Assembly: GCF_000719285.1 (NCBI RefSeq)
Contig: NZ_JOFS01000007.1
Location: 124,001-188,000, forward strand
Source of the DNA: Streptomyces bicolor
Lineage (GTDB): Bacteria; Actinomycetota; Actinomycetes; Streptomycetales; Streptomycetaceae
DNA: 64,000 nucleotides
Reading direction: 5' to 3'
The notes beneath the pieces were generated by a model. It had not been told where the DNA came from, searched no databases, and was given only the letters and a program-made list of their open reading frames with translations. This document shows positions 27,701 through 38,180 of this stretch, piece after piece. The position numbers were made by a program, and so were the translations under genes. The number at the start of each line of letters is the position of its first letter. Position 1 is the first letter of the stretch.

Positions 27701-30505
<2,805 letters not shown>

Positions 30506-30538
30506 GCGATCAAGCAAGCGGTACGACAGGGCGGTTGA

Positions 30539-30571
30539 GGGCCGCATTCCCGGTGATCGGGGGTGCGGCCC
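30539..30571 (+). terminator. acnA terminator hairpin
   Basis: GGGCCGCA / TGCGGCCC with an interrupted inner stem CCC/GGG, 33 bases after the acnA stop. Confidence 0.7.
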
Positions 30572-30613
30572 TTCGCCGTGTCCGCGGTGATCGGGGGTGC
30601 GGCCTTCGCCGTG
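30551..30613 (+). repeat. 34-bp-spaced direct repeat after acnA
   Basis: CGGTGATCGGGGGTGCGGCC followed by CTTCGCCGTG occurs at 30551-30580 and, less one C, at 30585-30613. The first copy overlaps the right arm of the acnA terminator, so the repeat looks like a local duplication of terminator sequence. Confidence 0.7.
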
Positions 30614-30718
30614 CCCGCAGCAGCGAGGCTGCGGCTCCCAACGGCCGTACCCCGCCGGGAAAAACCAGGTCATCACCCACCCTCAGGTGGAACACAGGGG
30701 CCGGGACAGGATCGGGAC

Positions 30719-31041
30719 ATGACTGGCACCGCAGGGTCCCGAAACGGCCGCGTCCGCCGCGCCTGCCCGGCGCTCGACGGACAGAGCGCGCTGAGCATCG
30801 CGCGGGGCTGCCCGCCGCACGCCGTCGTGCTCGACGCGATGCTGCCCGACTTCGACGGCATCCAGGTGCTGCGCCGTCTCAGGTACGAGAATCCCGAGCT
30901 GCCCGTCCCTCCCCATGCTCACCGCCCGCGACGACCTGGAACACCGGCTCGACGGCTTCGGCGCCTGTGTTCGAACCGACCCGTTGGTGCGGGCCCTGGG
31001 CGACCTCGTGCTGACCGAGGAGAGCGAGGACGGAAGATGAG
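30719..31041 (+). pseudogene. Decayed response regulator gene
   Basis: From ATG at 30719 the frame reads a short atypical N-terminus and then a receiver core: [20 protein letters not shown] with the phospho-acceptor Asp, [17 protein letters not shown] one-base shift is needed to continue [18 protein letters not shown], the alpha4-side of the receiver. After this only [15 protein letters not shown], a receiver-to-DNA-binding linker-like piece, remains before TGA at 31039. The DNA-binding domain is gone. A kinase start overlaps the stop as ATGA, the usual layout of intact pairs. Confidence 0.65.
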
Positions 31042-31110
31042 CGCCCGCATGCCCTTGCGCCCCATGCGCACGCGCCTGCTCGTATTCATCGGCCTCACTT
31101 TCGTCGCGAA
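31038..31110 (+). pseudogene. N-terminal stub of a sensor histidine kinase
   Basis: ATG at 31038 overlaps the dead response regulator stop. The reading [20 protein letters not shown] is a basic cytoplasmic start plus first membrane helix, typical of OmpR-partner kinases. Similarity ends at about 31110. No HAMP, DHp or catalytic domain remains. Confidence 0.5.
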
Positions 31111-31457
31111 CCACCGGCACTGGACACCCTGTCCGGCCCGTCGGCTCCGGCACCGCTGCGATCCCCGCGGACGCTCGCTGGCAGCCGCTGACGGGCGACA
31201 GCCCGACCCCGTGCCCTGGAACGCCTCGTGCGTCAGCCGTTTACAACCGCGCCACTCGGCGCTACTTTCCGAACCAAGGGAAAGGGTGGGAGCGCTCCCA
31301 CACGGTGGACCGGAACCCACCTGTGCGCCGCTCCCACCCCACCCGGCCATGCCTGCGCCGGCGCATCGGCAACGGTCCGGGCCTGCGCCGAGCGTATCCG
31401 CACCCGCACACACGCATCCGCACGGCCCGTACTCTTGAAGGAACGGACTGGTATGTC
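31111..31457. other. Region between the dead two-component system and the LPMO gene
   Basis: About 350 bases without a gene. It carries the CebR-type operator at 31287-31300. AAGGAA at 31437 precedes the LPMO start at a rather long distance. Confidence 0.5.
31287..31300. promoter_or_regulatory. CebR box upstream of the LPMO gene
   Basis: TGGGAGCGCTCCCA is the known 14-bp palindrome bound by CebR, the cellobiose/cellotriose-responsive LacI-family repressor of cellulolytic genes in Streptomyces. It lies 157 bases before the LPMO start. Confidence 0.88.
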
Positions 31458-32552
31458 ATGATCCTGACAAAGACAGTTACGAGCGCGTCCCAGCCTCGCC
31501 GATTAACGCTCCCCACCCGCACCAGAGCCCTCTTCCTGGTCCTGGTCTCGCTGCTCGCCACCATCCCGGCCGTAGCCCTCGTCATGAGCACCGGCGGCAA
31601 GGCCGAGGCCCACGGCACCCCCATGAAACCGGGCAGCCGCACCTTCCTGTGCTGGCAGGACGGGCTCACCGACACCGGTGAGATCAAGCCGATCAACCCG
31701 GCCTGCAGGGCGGCTCAACAGGTCAGCGGCACAACGCCGTTCTACAACTGGTTCTCCGTGCTCCGCTCCGACGGCGCCGGCCGCACCCGCGGCTTCGTGC
31801 CCGACGGCGAGCTGTGCAGCGGCGGCAACACCAACTTCACCGGCTTCAACACCCCGAGCAAGGACTGGCCGCTCACCCACCTCACCTCGGGCGCGACGGT
31901 CGACTTCTCGTACAACGCCTGGGCCGCCCACCCGGGTTGGTTCTACGTCTACATCACCAAGGACGGGTTCGACCCGACCCGTACACTCACCTGGAACGAC
32001 ATGGAGGAACAGCCCTTCCTCTCCGTCGACCACCCGCCGCTCAGCGGCTCTCCGGGCACGGTCGAGGCCAACTACTCCTGGACCGGAAAGCTTCCCGACA
32101 ACAAGTCGGGCCGCCACATCATCTACGTGGTCTGGCAGCGCTCCGACAGCCAGGAAACCTTCTACTCCTGCTCCGACGTCGTCTTCGACGGCGGCAACGG
32201 CGAGGTGACCGGCATCAAGGAGCCAGGCAACCCGACCGACCCGGTGCCCGGCGAGTGCTCCGCCGCCCGTCGCACGACCGGCAGTTGGTCCGGCGGCTAC
32301 CAGTCCGAGGTGACCGTCACCAACACCGGCGAAGTCCCGATGCTCGGCTGGATGGTCGACTGGACGCTCCCCGCCGGCCAGAAGGTCGAGAGCCTCTGGA
32401 GCGGCAACGCGACCTACAACGGCCAGGCCGTGATGGTCCACAACGCCGATTGGAACGGCTCCCTGAGTCCCGGTCAGAGCACGACATTCGGCTACGTCGT
32501 CTCCGGTTCCGGCGGCGACAGTACGACGGCCCTGCCCTGCAGGGTGGGCTGA
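31458..32552 (+). CDS. Secreted AA10 lytic polysaccharide monooxygenase with CBM2
   Basis: 364 residues from ATG at 31458. A long signal peptide (basic RRLTLPTRTR, hydrophobic ALFLVLVSLLATIPAVAL) should be cut before His, because AEA-HGTPMKPGSRTFLC begins the mature enzyme. That N-terminal His and the one in NAWAAHPGWFYVYIT form the copper histidine brace; the C-terminal side of the domain ends ETFYSCSDVVF. A linker leads to a CBM2 of about 100 residues (CSAARRTTGSWSGGYQSEVT, LGWMVDWTLP, VHNADWNGSLSPGQSTTFGY) with exposed Trp residues for cellulose binding. AA10 enzymes of this layout oxidatively cleave crystalline cellulose. The CebR box supports cellulose-linked induction. Confidence 0.92.
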   Translation: MILTKTVTSASQPRRLTLPTRTRALFLVLVSLLATIPAVALVMSTGGKAEAHGTPMKPGSRTFLCWQDGLTDTGEIKPINPACRAAQQVSGTTPFYNWFSVLRSDGAGRTRGFVPDGELCSGGNTNFTGFNTPSKDWPLTHLTSGATVDFSYNAWAAHPGWFYVYITKDGFDPTRTLTWNDMEEQPFLSVDHPPLSGSPGTVEANYSWTGKLPDNKSGRHIIYVVWQRSDSQETFYSCSDVVFDGGNGEVTGIKEPGNPTDPVPGECSAARRTTGSWSGGYQSEVTVTNTGEVPMLGWMVDWTLPAGQKVESLWSGNATYNGQAVMVHNADWNGSLSPGQSTTFGYVVSGSGGDSTTALPCRVG

Positions 32553-32768
32553 ACCACCGCCCGGGGCGGACCCGGTGGGCGTTGAGCCGTCGTCCACCGG
32601 GTCCGCGAGCCGGACGGACCCGAGGGGGAGAGAGGACCGTCCGGTTGGAGAGTGGCTTGTGCGTGGGGCTGTGAGGACAGGGCCCCGACAACGTTGTCGA
32701 ACTGTTCCACGCACGACTCTATCGCCTCAACGGGCAACACAGTCAATCCAGTTGGGCAACGTCCCGGA
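32553..32768. other. Convergent gap holding an orphan LacI-type operator
   Basis: 216 bases between two convergent genes. The palindrome GACAACGTTGTC lies at 32687-32698, and on the minus strand TTGACT lies about 65 bases before it. No gene start uses this region, so the promoter-like sequence may be a leftover of a deleted gene. Confidence 0.5.
32687..32698. promoter_or_regulatory. LacI-family operator-like palindrome, copy 1 (orphan)
   Basis: GACAACGTTGTC, with the central CG typical of LacI-family sites. It is identical to the site at 46032-46043 before the GH92 gene. Confidence 0.65.
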
Positions 32769-33779
32769 TCACACCGGTCGGGGATCGAAGTCCAACGCCT
32801 CGCAGAGCCAGTCCAGTTGGCGGCGCACATGCACCCCGTCGCCGCCTTCATGGCCGTTGAACGGATAGGGGTGGATCTCCTTGCGCGGGTCGGCGCCCGA
32901 CAGTTCCGCATAGCGATTGAAGGCGCCGTACGCCCCGCTCGGCGGGCACACCGTGTCGCGCAGGCCGATCCCGAAGTGTGCCGGTGCCTCGGCGCGCCGG
33001 GCGAAGGAGATCCCCTCCATGTAGGCGAGCGTGGCGTACGCGGCCCGCTCGGCGCCCCGGTGCACGGAGAGGTACGCGGCGATCTCGCCGTAGGGCGAGG
33101 CGTCGGTGAGGTCGAGTGCGCGCCGGATGCCGCACAGGAACGGCGCGGTGACCAGGACCGCCGCGAGGTCCCGGACGAGTCCCGCGACGGCCAGGGCGAG
33201 TCCGCCGCCCTGGCTGTTGCCGACGGCCGCGATCCGTGCGGCGTCCACGCCCGGCAGGGCGCGCACCGCCGTGACCGCTCGTACGGCGTCGGTGATCAGG
33301 CGGCGGTAGTGGTGGTCGTGGGGCGACAGCAGTCCGCGCACCGCCGGGCCCGGCCCGCCCGGCGCCGTGGCGTGCGGGTCCGGGGTGGCGCCGCCGTTGC
33401 CGTACTGGTCGCCCTGGCCCCTGTTGTCCATCAGCAGGTGCGCGTACCCGGCGTTCACCCAGGTCAGCCGCTCATGGGGAAGGCCGCGGCCACGGCCGTA
33501 ACCGGCGTACTCGACAACGGCGGGCAATGGTTCACGCACCCCGGCCGGTCTGCTGAACCAGGCCCGCACCGGGTCGCCGGCGAACCCGCGGAAGGTGACG
33601 TCCCAGGTCTCGGTCAGCCGCAGCCCGGTTCGCACCGGACGCGCCGACACCAACACCTCCGGCTGCGCCGCCTCCTTGAGGGTGTCGTGCCAGAACCCGT
33701 CGAAGTCGGCGGGCTCCCGGGGATCCGGACGATAGCGCTCCAGATCGGCCAAGGGCAGGTCGAACGCGGGCACGGACAC
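32769..33779 (-). CDS. Acetyl xylan esterase / cephalosporin-C deacetylase family (CE7)
   Basis: 336 residues, the normal CE7 length, and no signal peptide, so it acts inside the cell. After FDGFWHDTLKEAA, the motifs are VEYAGYGRGRGLP (oxyanion Tyr), RGQGDQYGNGG, the nucleophile Ser in AVGNSQGGGLALA, Asp in GLRDTVCPPSGAYGAFN and His in FNGHEGGDGVHV. CE7 enzymes remove acetyl groups from imported xylo-oligosaccharides and from cephalosporin C. Its divergent placement from an oligosaccharide ABC operon, plus GH67 nearby, supports xylan-fragment deacetylation. Confidence 0.92.
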   Translation of the reverse strand: MSVPAFDLPLADLERYRPDPREPADFDGFWHDTLKEAAQPEVLVSARPVRTGLRLTETWDVTFRGFAGDPVRAWFSRPAGVREPLPAVVEYAGYGRGRGLPHERLTWVNAGYAHLLMDNRGQGDQYGNGGATPDPHATAPGGPGPAVRGLLSPHDHHYRRLITDAVRAVTAVRALPGVDAARIAAVGNSQGGGLALAVAGLVRDLAAVLVTAPFLCGIRRALDLTDASPYGEIAAYLSVHRGAERAAYATLAYMEGISFARRAEAPAHFGIGLRDTVCPPSGAYGAFNRYAELSGADPRKEIHPYPFNGHEGGDGVHVRRQLDWLCEALDFDPRPV

Positions 33780-33872
33780 CTCCGATTGTTGCGCTTCTGA
33801 ATCTGAATGTTTCGTTGCTGGCGGCTCGGCCCTGGCAACAACCTCCTCAACTCACCAGCCCTGCCAGCCCCA

Positions 33873-33901
33873 TTGACAGCCATTACACCCGCCCCTAACC
33901 T
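33873..33901 (+). promoter_or_regulatory. Promoter of the LplB/YtcP operon
   Basis: TTGACA at 33873 followed after 17 bases by TAACCT, close to the HrdB-type consensus. The AXE1 gene diverges from here too. Confidence 0.6.
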
Positions 33902-33925
33902 CGCCGCAAAGTTGCCGGTACCACC

Positions 33926-33938
33926 CCGAAACTTTCGG
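33926..33938. promoter_or_regulatory. CCGAAACTTTCGG operator (xylan-type)
   Basis: 13-bp palindrome 25 bases downstream of the -10 element and 22 bases before the permease start. GAAACTTTC boxes are known before actinomycete xylanase and xylosidase genes (BxlR/XlnR-type control). A weaker sibling GCAAAGTTGC lies at 33906-33915. Confidence 0.65.
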
Positions 33939-33959
33939 TGCCACCGGGAGGCCCACCGT

Positions 33960-34952
33960 ATGAGCACCCCCACCACGTCGGCTCCACCGCCCGGCACACG
34001 GCGGCCGCCGCCGGCGAAAGCTCCACCCCGTCGCGGCCGGCGGCCGGCGCGCACCGGTTGGCGGCGGGCGCTGCGCCGGGACTGGCAGTTGTACTCGCTG
34101 GCCGTGCTGCCGCTGCTGTTCTTCCTGGTCTTCCGCTATCTGCCGATGCTCGGCAACGTGATCGCGTTCCGGCGCTTCGAACCGGGCGGCTCGATCTTCG
34201 GCGAGGACTGGGTGGGCCTGCGCTATGTCGAGATGTTCCTGAGCGACCCCACCTTCTGGCAGGTCTTCCGGAACACCCTGTGGCTCGGCGGACTCACGCT
34301 CGTGTTCTGCTTCCCGATCCCGATCGTGCTGGCGCTGCTGCTGAACGAGGTGCGCAGGCGTTCACTGAAACGATTCGTGCAGTCGGTGTCGTATCTGCCG
34401 CACTTTCTGTCGATCGTGATCGTCGCCGGCATCACCCTGCAGATGCTCGCCACGGACGGCCCGGTCAACCACGTCCTGGGCTGGTTCGGGCACGACCCGA
34501 TCCGGTTCATCCAGGAACCCGAGTGGTTCCGCACCGTCTACGTCGGCTCGGAGATCTGGCAGACCGCCGGCTGGGGCACGATCCTCTACCTCGCCGCGCT
34601 CACCACCATCGACGAGGACCTGTACGAGGCCGCCCGCATCGACGGAGCCAACCGCTGGCAGCAGATCTGGCACGTCACGCTGCCCGGCATCCGCCCCACC
34701 ATGATCACGCTGCTGATCCTCAACGTCGGCACCTTCCTGGCCGTCGGCTTCGAGAAGGTCCTGCTGCTGTACAACCCGCTGACCTACCCGACCGCCGACG
34801 TGATCTCGACGTATCTCTACCGTGCGGGTGTCGAGTCCAACAGCTTCAGCTACGCCGCCGCCATCGGGCTGTTCGAGGCGATCATCGGACTGGTCCTGAT
34901 CACCTCGGCCAACCAGCTCTCGCGCCGATCGGTGGGGACGAGCCTGTGGTGA
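33960..34952 (+). CDS. Oligosaccharide ABC permease, LplB type
   Basis: 330 residues; ATG at 33960 with GGGAGG 7-12 bases before. A 45-residue Pro/Arg-rich cytoplasmic tail precedes six membrane segments (YSLAVLPLLFFLVFRYLPML, LGGLTLVFCFPIPIVLALLL, FLSIVIVAGITLQMLA and three more). The EAA coupling loop reads YEAARIDGANRWQQIWHVTL PG in sense. This LplB class, with a YtcP partner and a large binding protein, serves uptake of pectin or hemicellulose oligosaccharides in Gram-positives. No ATPase gene is present, so a shared MsiK-type ATPase elsewhere is expected. The stop overlaps the next permease start (GTGA). Confidence 0.88.
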   Translation: MSTPTTSAPPPGTRRPPPAKAPPRRGRRPARTGWRRALRRDWQLYSLAVLPLLFFLVFRYLPMLGNVIAFRRFEPGGSIFGEDWVGLRYVEMFLSDPTFWQVFRNTLWLGGLTLVFCFPIPIVLALLLNEVRRRSLKRFVQSVSYLPHFLSIVIVAGITLQMLATDGPVNHVLGWFGHDPIRFIQEPEWFRTVYVGSEIWQTAGWGTILYLAALTTIDEDLYEAARIDGANRWQQIWHVTLPGIRPTMITLLILNVGTFLAVGFEKVLLLYNPLTYPTADVISTYLYRAGVESNSFSYAAAIGLFEAIIGLVLITSANQLSRRSVGTSLW

Positions 34953-35818
34953 AGCCGAGTCGCTCCTACCGCGTCTTCCAGGGCGTCAACGGGGTCATCC
35001 TCACCCTGGTCGTGATCGTCACCCTGTACCCGTTCGCCAACATCGTCGCCCGCTCGTTCAGTTCGGAGCGGCAGATCCGGGCCGGTGAAGTGACGCTGTG
35101 GCCCAAGGGTTTCAACCTCACGACGTACAAGATCGTGTTCCAGGACTCGATGTTCTGGCGGAACTACGGCAACACCGTGCTGTACACCGTGGTCGCCACC
35201 GCCGTCGCGATGATCCTGACCACCTGTTACGCCTACGTCCTGTCGAAGAAGCACCTCAAGGGACGCGGCGTCCTGGTCGGCGTCGCCGTGTTCACCATGT
35301 TCTTCACCGGCGGTCTCATCCCCAACTACGTCCTGGTCACCAGCCTCGGCCTGAAGAACAGCGTCTGGGCCATAGCGCTCCCCAACGCGATCAGCGTGTT
35401 CAACCTGCTCGTGATGAAGGCCTTCTTCGAGAGTCTGCCGACCGAGCTCGAGGAGGCCGCGCAGATCGACGGGCTGAGTACCTACGGCATCCTGCTGCGG
35501 ATCGTGCTGCCGCTGTCGAAGGCGGTCGTCGCGACGATGGTGCTGTTCTACTCGGTGTCCTTCTGGAACTCCTGGTTCAGCGCCTTCCTGTACATGGACA
35601 AGTCCGAGCTGATGCCGGTCACCGTCTATCTGCGCAACCTCATCTCCGGCGCCACCACGGGCGGCAACGCGGGCGCCGCCGACGCACAGCTCAGCCAGGT
35701 GGGGGCGAACATCCAGGCGGTCACCATCGTGCTGACCTCGCTGCCCATCCTCTGTGTCTATCCGTTCGTCCAGCGCTACTTCGTCTCGGGCGTGATGCTC
35801 GGCGCCGTCAAGGGCTAA
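34949..35818 (+). CDS. Oligosaccharide ABC permease, YtcP type
   Basis: 289 residues from GTG at 34949 within the preceding stop (GTGA). Six membrane segments are visible, including GVILTLVVIVTLYPFANIVA, VLYTVVATAVAMILTTCYAY, GVLVGVAVFTMFFTGGLIPN and IVLTSLPILCVYPFVQRYF. The coupling loop is LEEAAQIDGLSTYGILLRIV. GGLIPNYVL and the C-terminal YFVSGVMLGAVKG are characteristic of the YtcP/LplC class. It pairs with the LplB permease and the following binding lipoprotein. Confidence 0.9.
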   Translation: MKPSRSYRVFQGVNGVILTLVVIVTLYPFANIVARSFSSERQIRAGEVTLWPKGFNLTTYKIVFQDSMFWRNYGNTVLYTVVATAVAMILTTCYAYVLSKKHLKGRGVLVGVAVFTMFFTGGLIPNYVLVTSLGLKNSVWAIALPNAISVFNLLVMKAFFESLPTELEEAAQIDGLSTYGILLRIVLPLSKAVVATMVLFYSVSFWNSWFSAFLYMDKSELMPVTVYLRNLISGATTGGNAGAADAQLSQVGANIQAVTIVLTSLPILCVYPFVQRYFVSGVMLGAVKG

Positions 35819-35832
35819 CTAAGGGAGCAACC

Positions 35833-37497
35833 GTGTCATCCGTGGAGAACGCAGGACAGCTGTCGCGGCGTCAGATCCTCGCCGCCGCCGGATTCATCGG
35901 CCTCGCCACCCTCACCGGCTGCGGCAGCGGCGACGACGGCGGGGACTCCAAGGACCTGTCGAAGAAGCAGAACGGTGCGATGAAGGACTATCGCGCCGGC
36001 CAGCAGTTCAAGGCGGCCAAGCCGCTGTCCCTCTCGGTCCTGCACAACGACAACCCGGTCTACCCGATGAAGAAGGCCTGGCTGTTCTGGAAGGAGCTGA
36101 CCGAGCGCACCGGTGTCACCTTCGAGCCCGTCGCCGTCCCCCTGGTCGACTACGAGAAGAAGCGCAGCGTCCTCATCGGCTCGGGCGACGCCCCGTTCCT
36201 GATCCCCAAGACGTACCACCCCGCGGAGGTCGCGTTCGTGTCGTCGGGCGCGATCCTCCCGGTCAGCGACTACGTGCACCTGATGCCCAACTTCCGGGAC
36301 AAGGTCAAGCGCTGGAGACTGGAGCCCGAGATCGACTCCATCCGGCAGTCCGACGGCAAGTTCTATCTGCTGCCCGGCCTGCACGAGAAGCCCAGATCCG
36401 GCTACTCGTTGGCGCTGCGCACGGACGTCCTCGGCAGGCTCGGACTGAGCCTGCCCACCAGCTGGGACGAGGTGTACGAGGTCTTCAAGGCGATCAAGGC
36501 GGAGCACCCGGACCGCTACCCGTTCTCCGACCGCTGGAGCAAGAACACGCCCTACCCGGCCGCCGCCCTCTTCAGTTACCTCGGCCAGGCGTACGGGGTC
36601 CGGGCCGGGTGGACGTACAACACCATCGACTGGGACGTGAAAGCGGGGAAGTTCGTCTTCACCGGAACGACGGACGCCTACCGGCAGATGATCGAGTTCG
36701 TGCGGAAGCTGGTCGCCGAGAAGCTGGTGGATCCGGAGAGCTTCACCCAGACCGACGACGAGGCAGTGCAGAAGCTGCTCGGCGAGAAGTCCTTCGCGAT
36801 CAGTGCCAACCCGCAGGAACTGGTGCAGAACTACCGCTTCAACCTCGAGAAGCAGGTCAAGGGCGCGGAGATCGAGATGATTCCGGTGCCGCTGGGACCC
36901 GCCGGTCCCGTGGTGCTGGGCGGCGTCCGGCTGGAGAACGGGGTCATGATCTCCAGCAAGGCGCTCAAGAGCGACAGCTTCGTCGCGATGATGCAGTTCG
37001 TGGACTGGCTGTGGTACTCGGACGAGGGCCAGCGGTTCGCGCGGTGGGGCGTCGAGGGCGTCACCTACACCCGCTCCGGAAGCCAGTACAAGCCGAAGCC
37101 CGGCATCAGCCTCATGGGTTCCGACCCGGACGCCCCCAAGGACATGCAGAAGGACTACGGCTTCTACAACGGCGTCTTCGCCTACGGCGGCAGCTGGGAG
37201 CTCGTCTCCTCCATGTTCAGCCCCGACGAGAAGAAGTTCCAGGACGCCATGTCCCAGCGCGAACAGACACCCATCGCCCCGGCCCACCCGCTGCAGTCCT
37301 TCGAGCAGGAACAGGCGTCCCTGTGGGAGACACCGCTCAGGGACCACGTCACCCAGAACACCCTCAAGTTCGTCCTCGGCAAGCGCCCGATGTCCGAGTG
37401 GGAGGCCTACGTCACCGAGCTGAAGGCCAAGAACATGGACCAGCTCGTCGACCTGCACAACAAGGCGTACGAACGCTTCAAGAAGGAGAACGGGTGA
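35833..37497 (+). CDS. Oligosaccharide-binding lipoprotein (LplA/YtcQ type, Tat-like signal)
   Basis: 554 residues from GTG at 35833, five bases after AAGGGAG. The signal LSRRQILAAAGFIGLATLTG has twin arginines and ends in the lipobox LTGC, so it is probably a Tat-exported lipoprotein. At about 550 residues it belongs to the large extracellular binding proteins that partner LplB/YtcP permeases. Visible motifs include VLHNDNPVYPMKKAWLFWKE, SGDAPFLIPKTYHP, GYSLALRTDVLGRLGLSLP, DEVYEVFKAIKAEHPD and FVDWLWYSDEGQRFARWG. It would deliver oligosaccharides, most likely xylan-derived given neighbours. Its stop overlaps the next start. Confidence 0.88.
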   Translation: MSSVENAGQLSRRQILAAAGFIGLATLTGCGSGDDGGDSKDLSKKQNGAMKDYRAGQQFKAAKPLSLSVLHNDNPVYPMKKAWLFWKELTERTGVTFEPVAVPLVDYEKKRSVLIGSGDAPFLIPKTYHPAEVAFVSSGAILPVSDYVHLMPNFRDKVKRWRLEPEIDSIRQSDGKFYLLPGLHEKPRSGYSLALRTDVLGRLGLSLPTSWDEVYEVFKAIKAEHPDRYPFSDRWSKNTPYPAAALFSYLGQAYGVRAGWTYNTIDWDVKAGKFVFTGTTDAYRQMIEFVRKLVAEKLVDPESFTQTDDEAVQKLLGEKSFAISANPQELVQNYRFNLEKQVKGAEIEMIPVPLGPAGPVVLGGVRLENGVMISSKALKSDSFVAMMQFVDWLWYSDEGQRFARWGVEGVTYTRSGSQYKPKPGISLMGSDPDAPKDMQKDYGFYNGVFAYGGSWELVSSMFSPDEKKFQDAMSQREQTPIAPAHPLQSFEQEQASLWETPLRDHVTQNTLKFVLGKRPMSEWEAYVTELKAKNMDQLVDLHNKAYERFKKENG

Positions 37498-38180
37498 GCA
37501 GCGGCGTCCGTACGGCCGACTTCGGCACCGGAGTCCTGTCCCGTGCCGCCGCCCTGATCCACACCCTGGTCACGGTCGAGGCCCTGCTGCTGCTCGCCGC
37601 CTCACCCGGACTCGCCGGCCTGCTCCTGCTCGGCCCGGACCCGGCCAACCTGCCCCTGGCCGCCGTATGCCTCCTCCCGCTCGGCCCGGCCCTGTCCGCC
37701 GCCGTCTACGCCCTGCACCACCGCACCGGCGACCTCACCGACCTGCACCCGGCCCGCGCCTGCGCCCGGGGCTGGCGGCTCAACGCCCTCCCCGCCCTGA
37801 AGCTCTGGACGCCCCTGCTCGCCTGGCTGACCGTCATCGCGTTCACCCTCACCCACTTCGCCGCCACCGGCCTGCCCGGGTGGTGGGCAGTACTGCTCGG
37901 GGTGATCGGCGCCGGCTCGCTGCTGTGGGGCGCGCACGCGCTGGTCCTCACCTCGCTGTTCGCCTTCCGCGCCCGCGACACCGCCCGCCTCGCCGCGTAC
38001 TTCCTCTTCCGGCATGCCCGCACCACCCTCGGCGCCGCCTCCCTGCTCCTGCTCGTGGCCGCGTCGACCGTCCTGCTGACTGAGGCCCTGCCCGCCCTGC
38101 TGGCCGCCCCGCTGCTGCTCTCGCTGCTGCACAGCAGCCGCCCGGTGATCACCGAGACCCAGGAGGACTTCACGGCATGA
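37494..38180 (+). CDS. YesL/DUF624-like membrane protein
   Basis: 228 residues from GTG at 37494, inside the previous stop (GTGA). Five to six hydrophobic helices: LIHTLVTVEALLLLAASPGL, LAAVCLLPLGPALSAAVYAL, LLAWLTVIAFTLTHFA, WWAVLLGVIGAGSLLWGAHA, and the Leu/Ala-rich C-terminal pair. GPALSAAVYALHHRTGDL matches the DUF624 (YesL) pattern that recurs in rhamnogalacturonan and other oligosaccharide operons beside LplB/YtcP transporters. The role is unknown, presumably accessory to uptake. It is translationally coupled at both ends, to the binding protein and to GH42. Confidence 0.75.
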   Translation: MSSGVRTADFGTGVLSRAAALIHTLVTVEALLLLAASPGLAGLLLLGPDPANLPLAAVCLLPLGPALSAAVYALHHRTGDLTDLHPARACARGWRLNALPALKLWTPLLAWLTVIAFTLTHFAATGLPGWWAVLLGVIGAGSLLWGAHALVLTSLFAFRARDTARLAAYFLFRHARTTLGAASLLLLVAASTVLLTEALPALLAAPLLLSLLHSSRPVITETQEDFTA

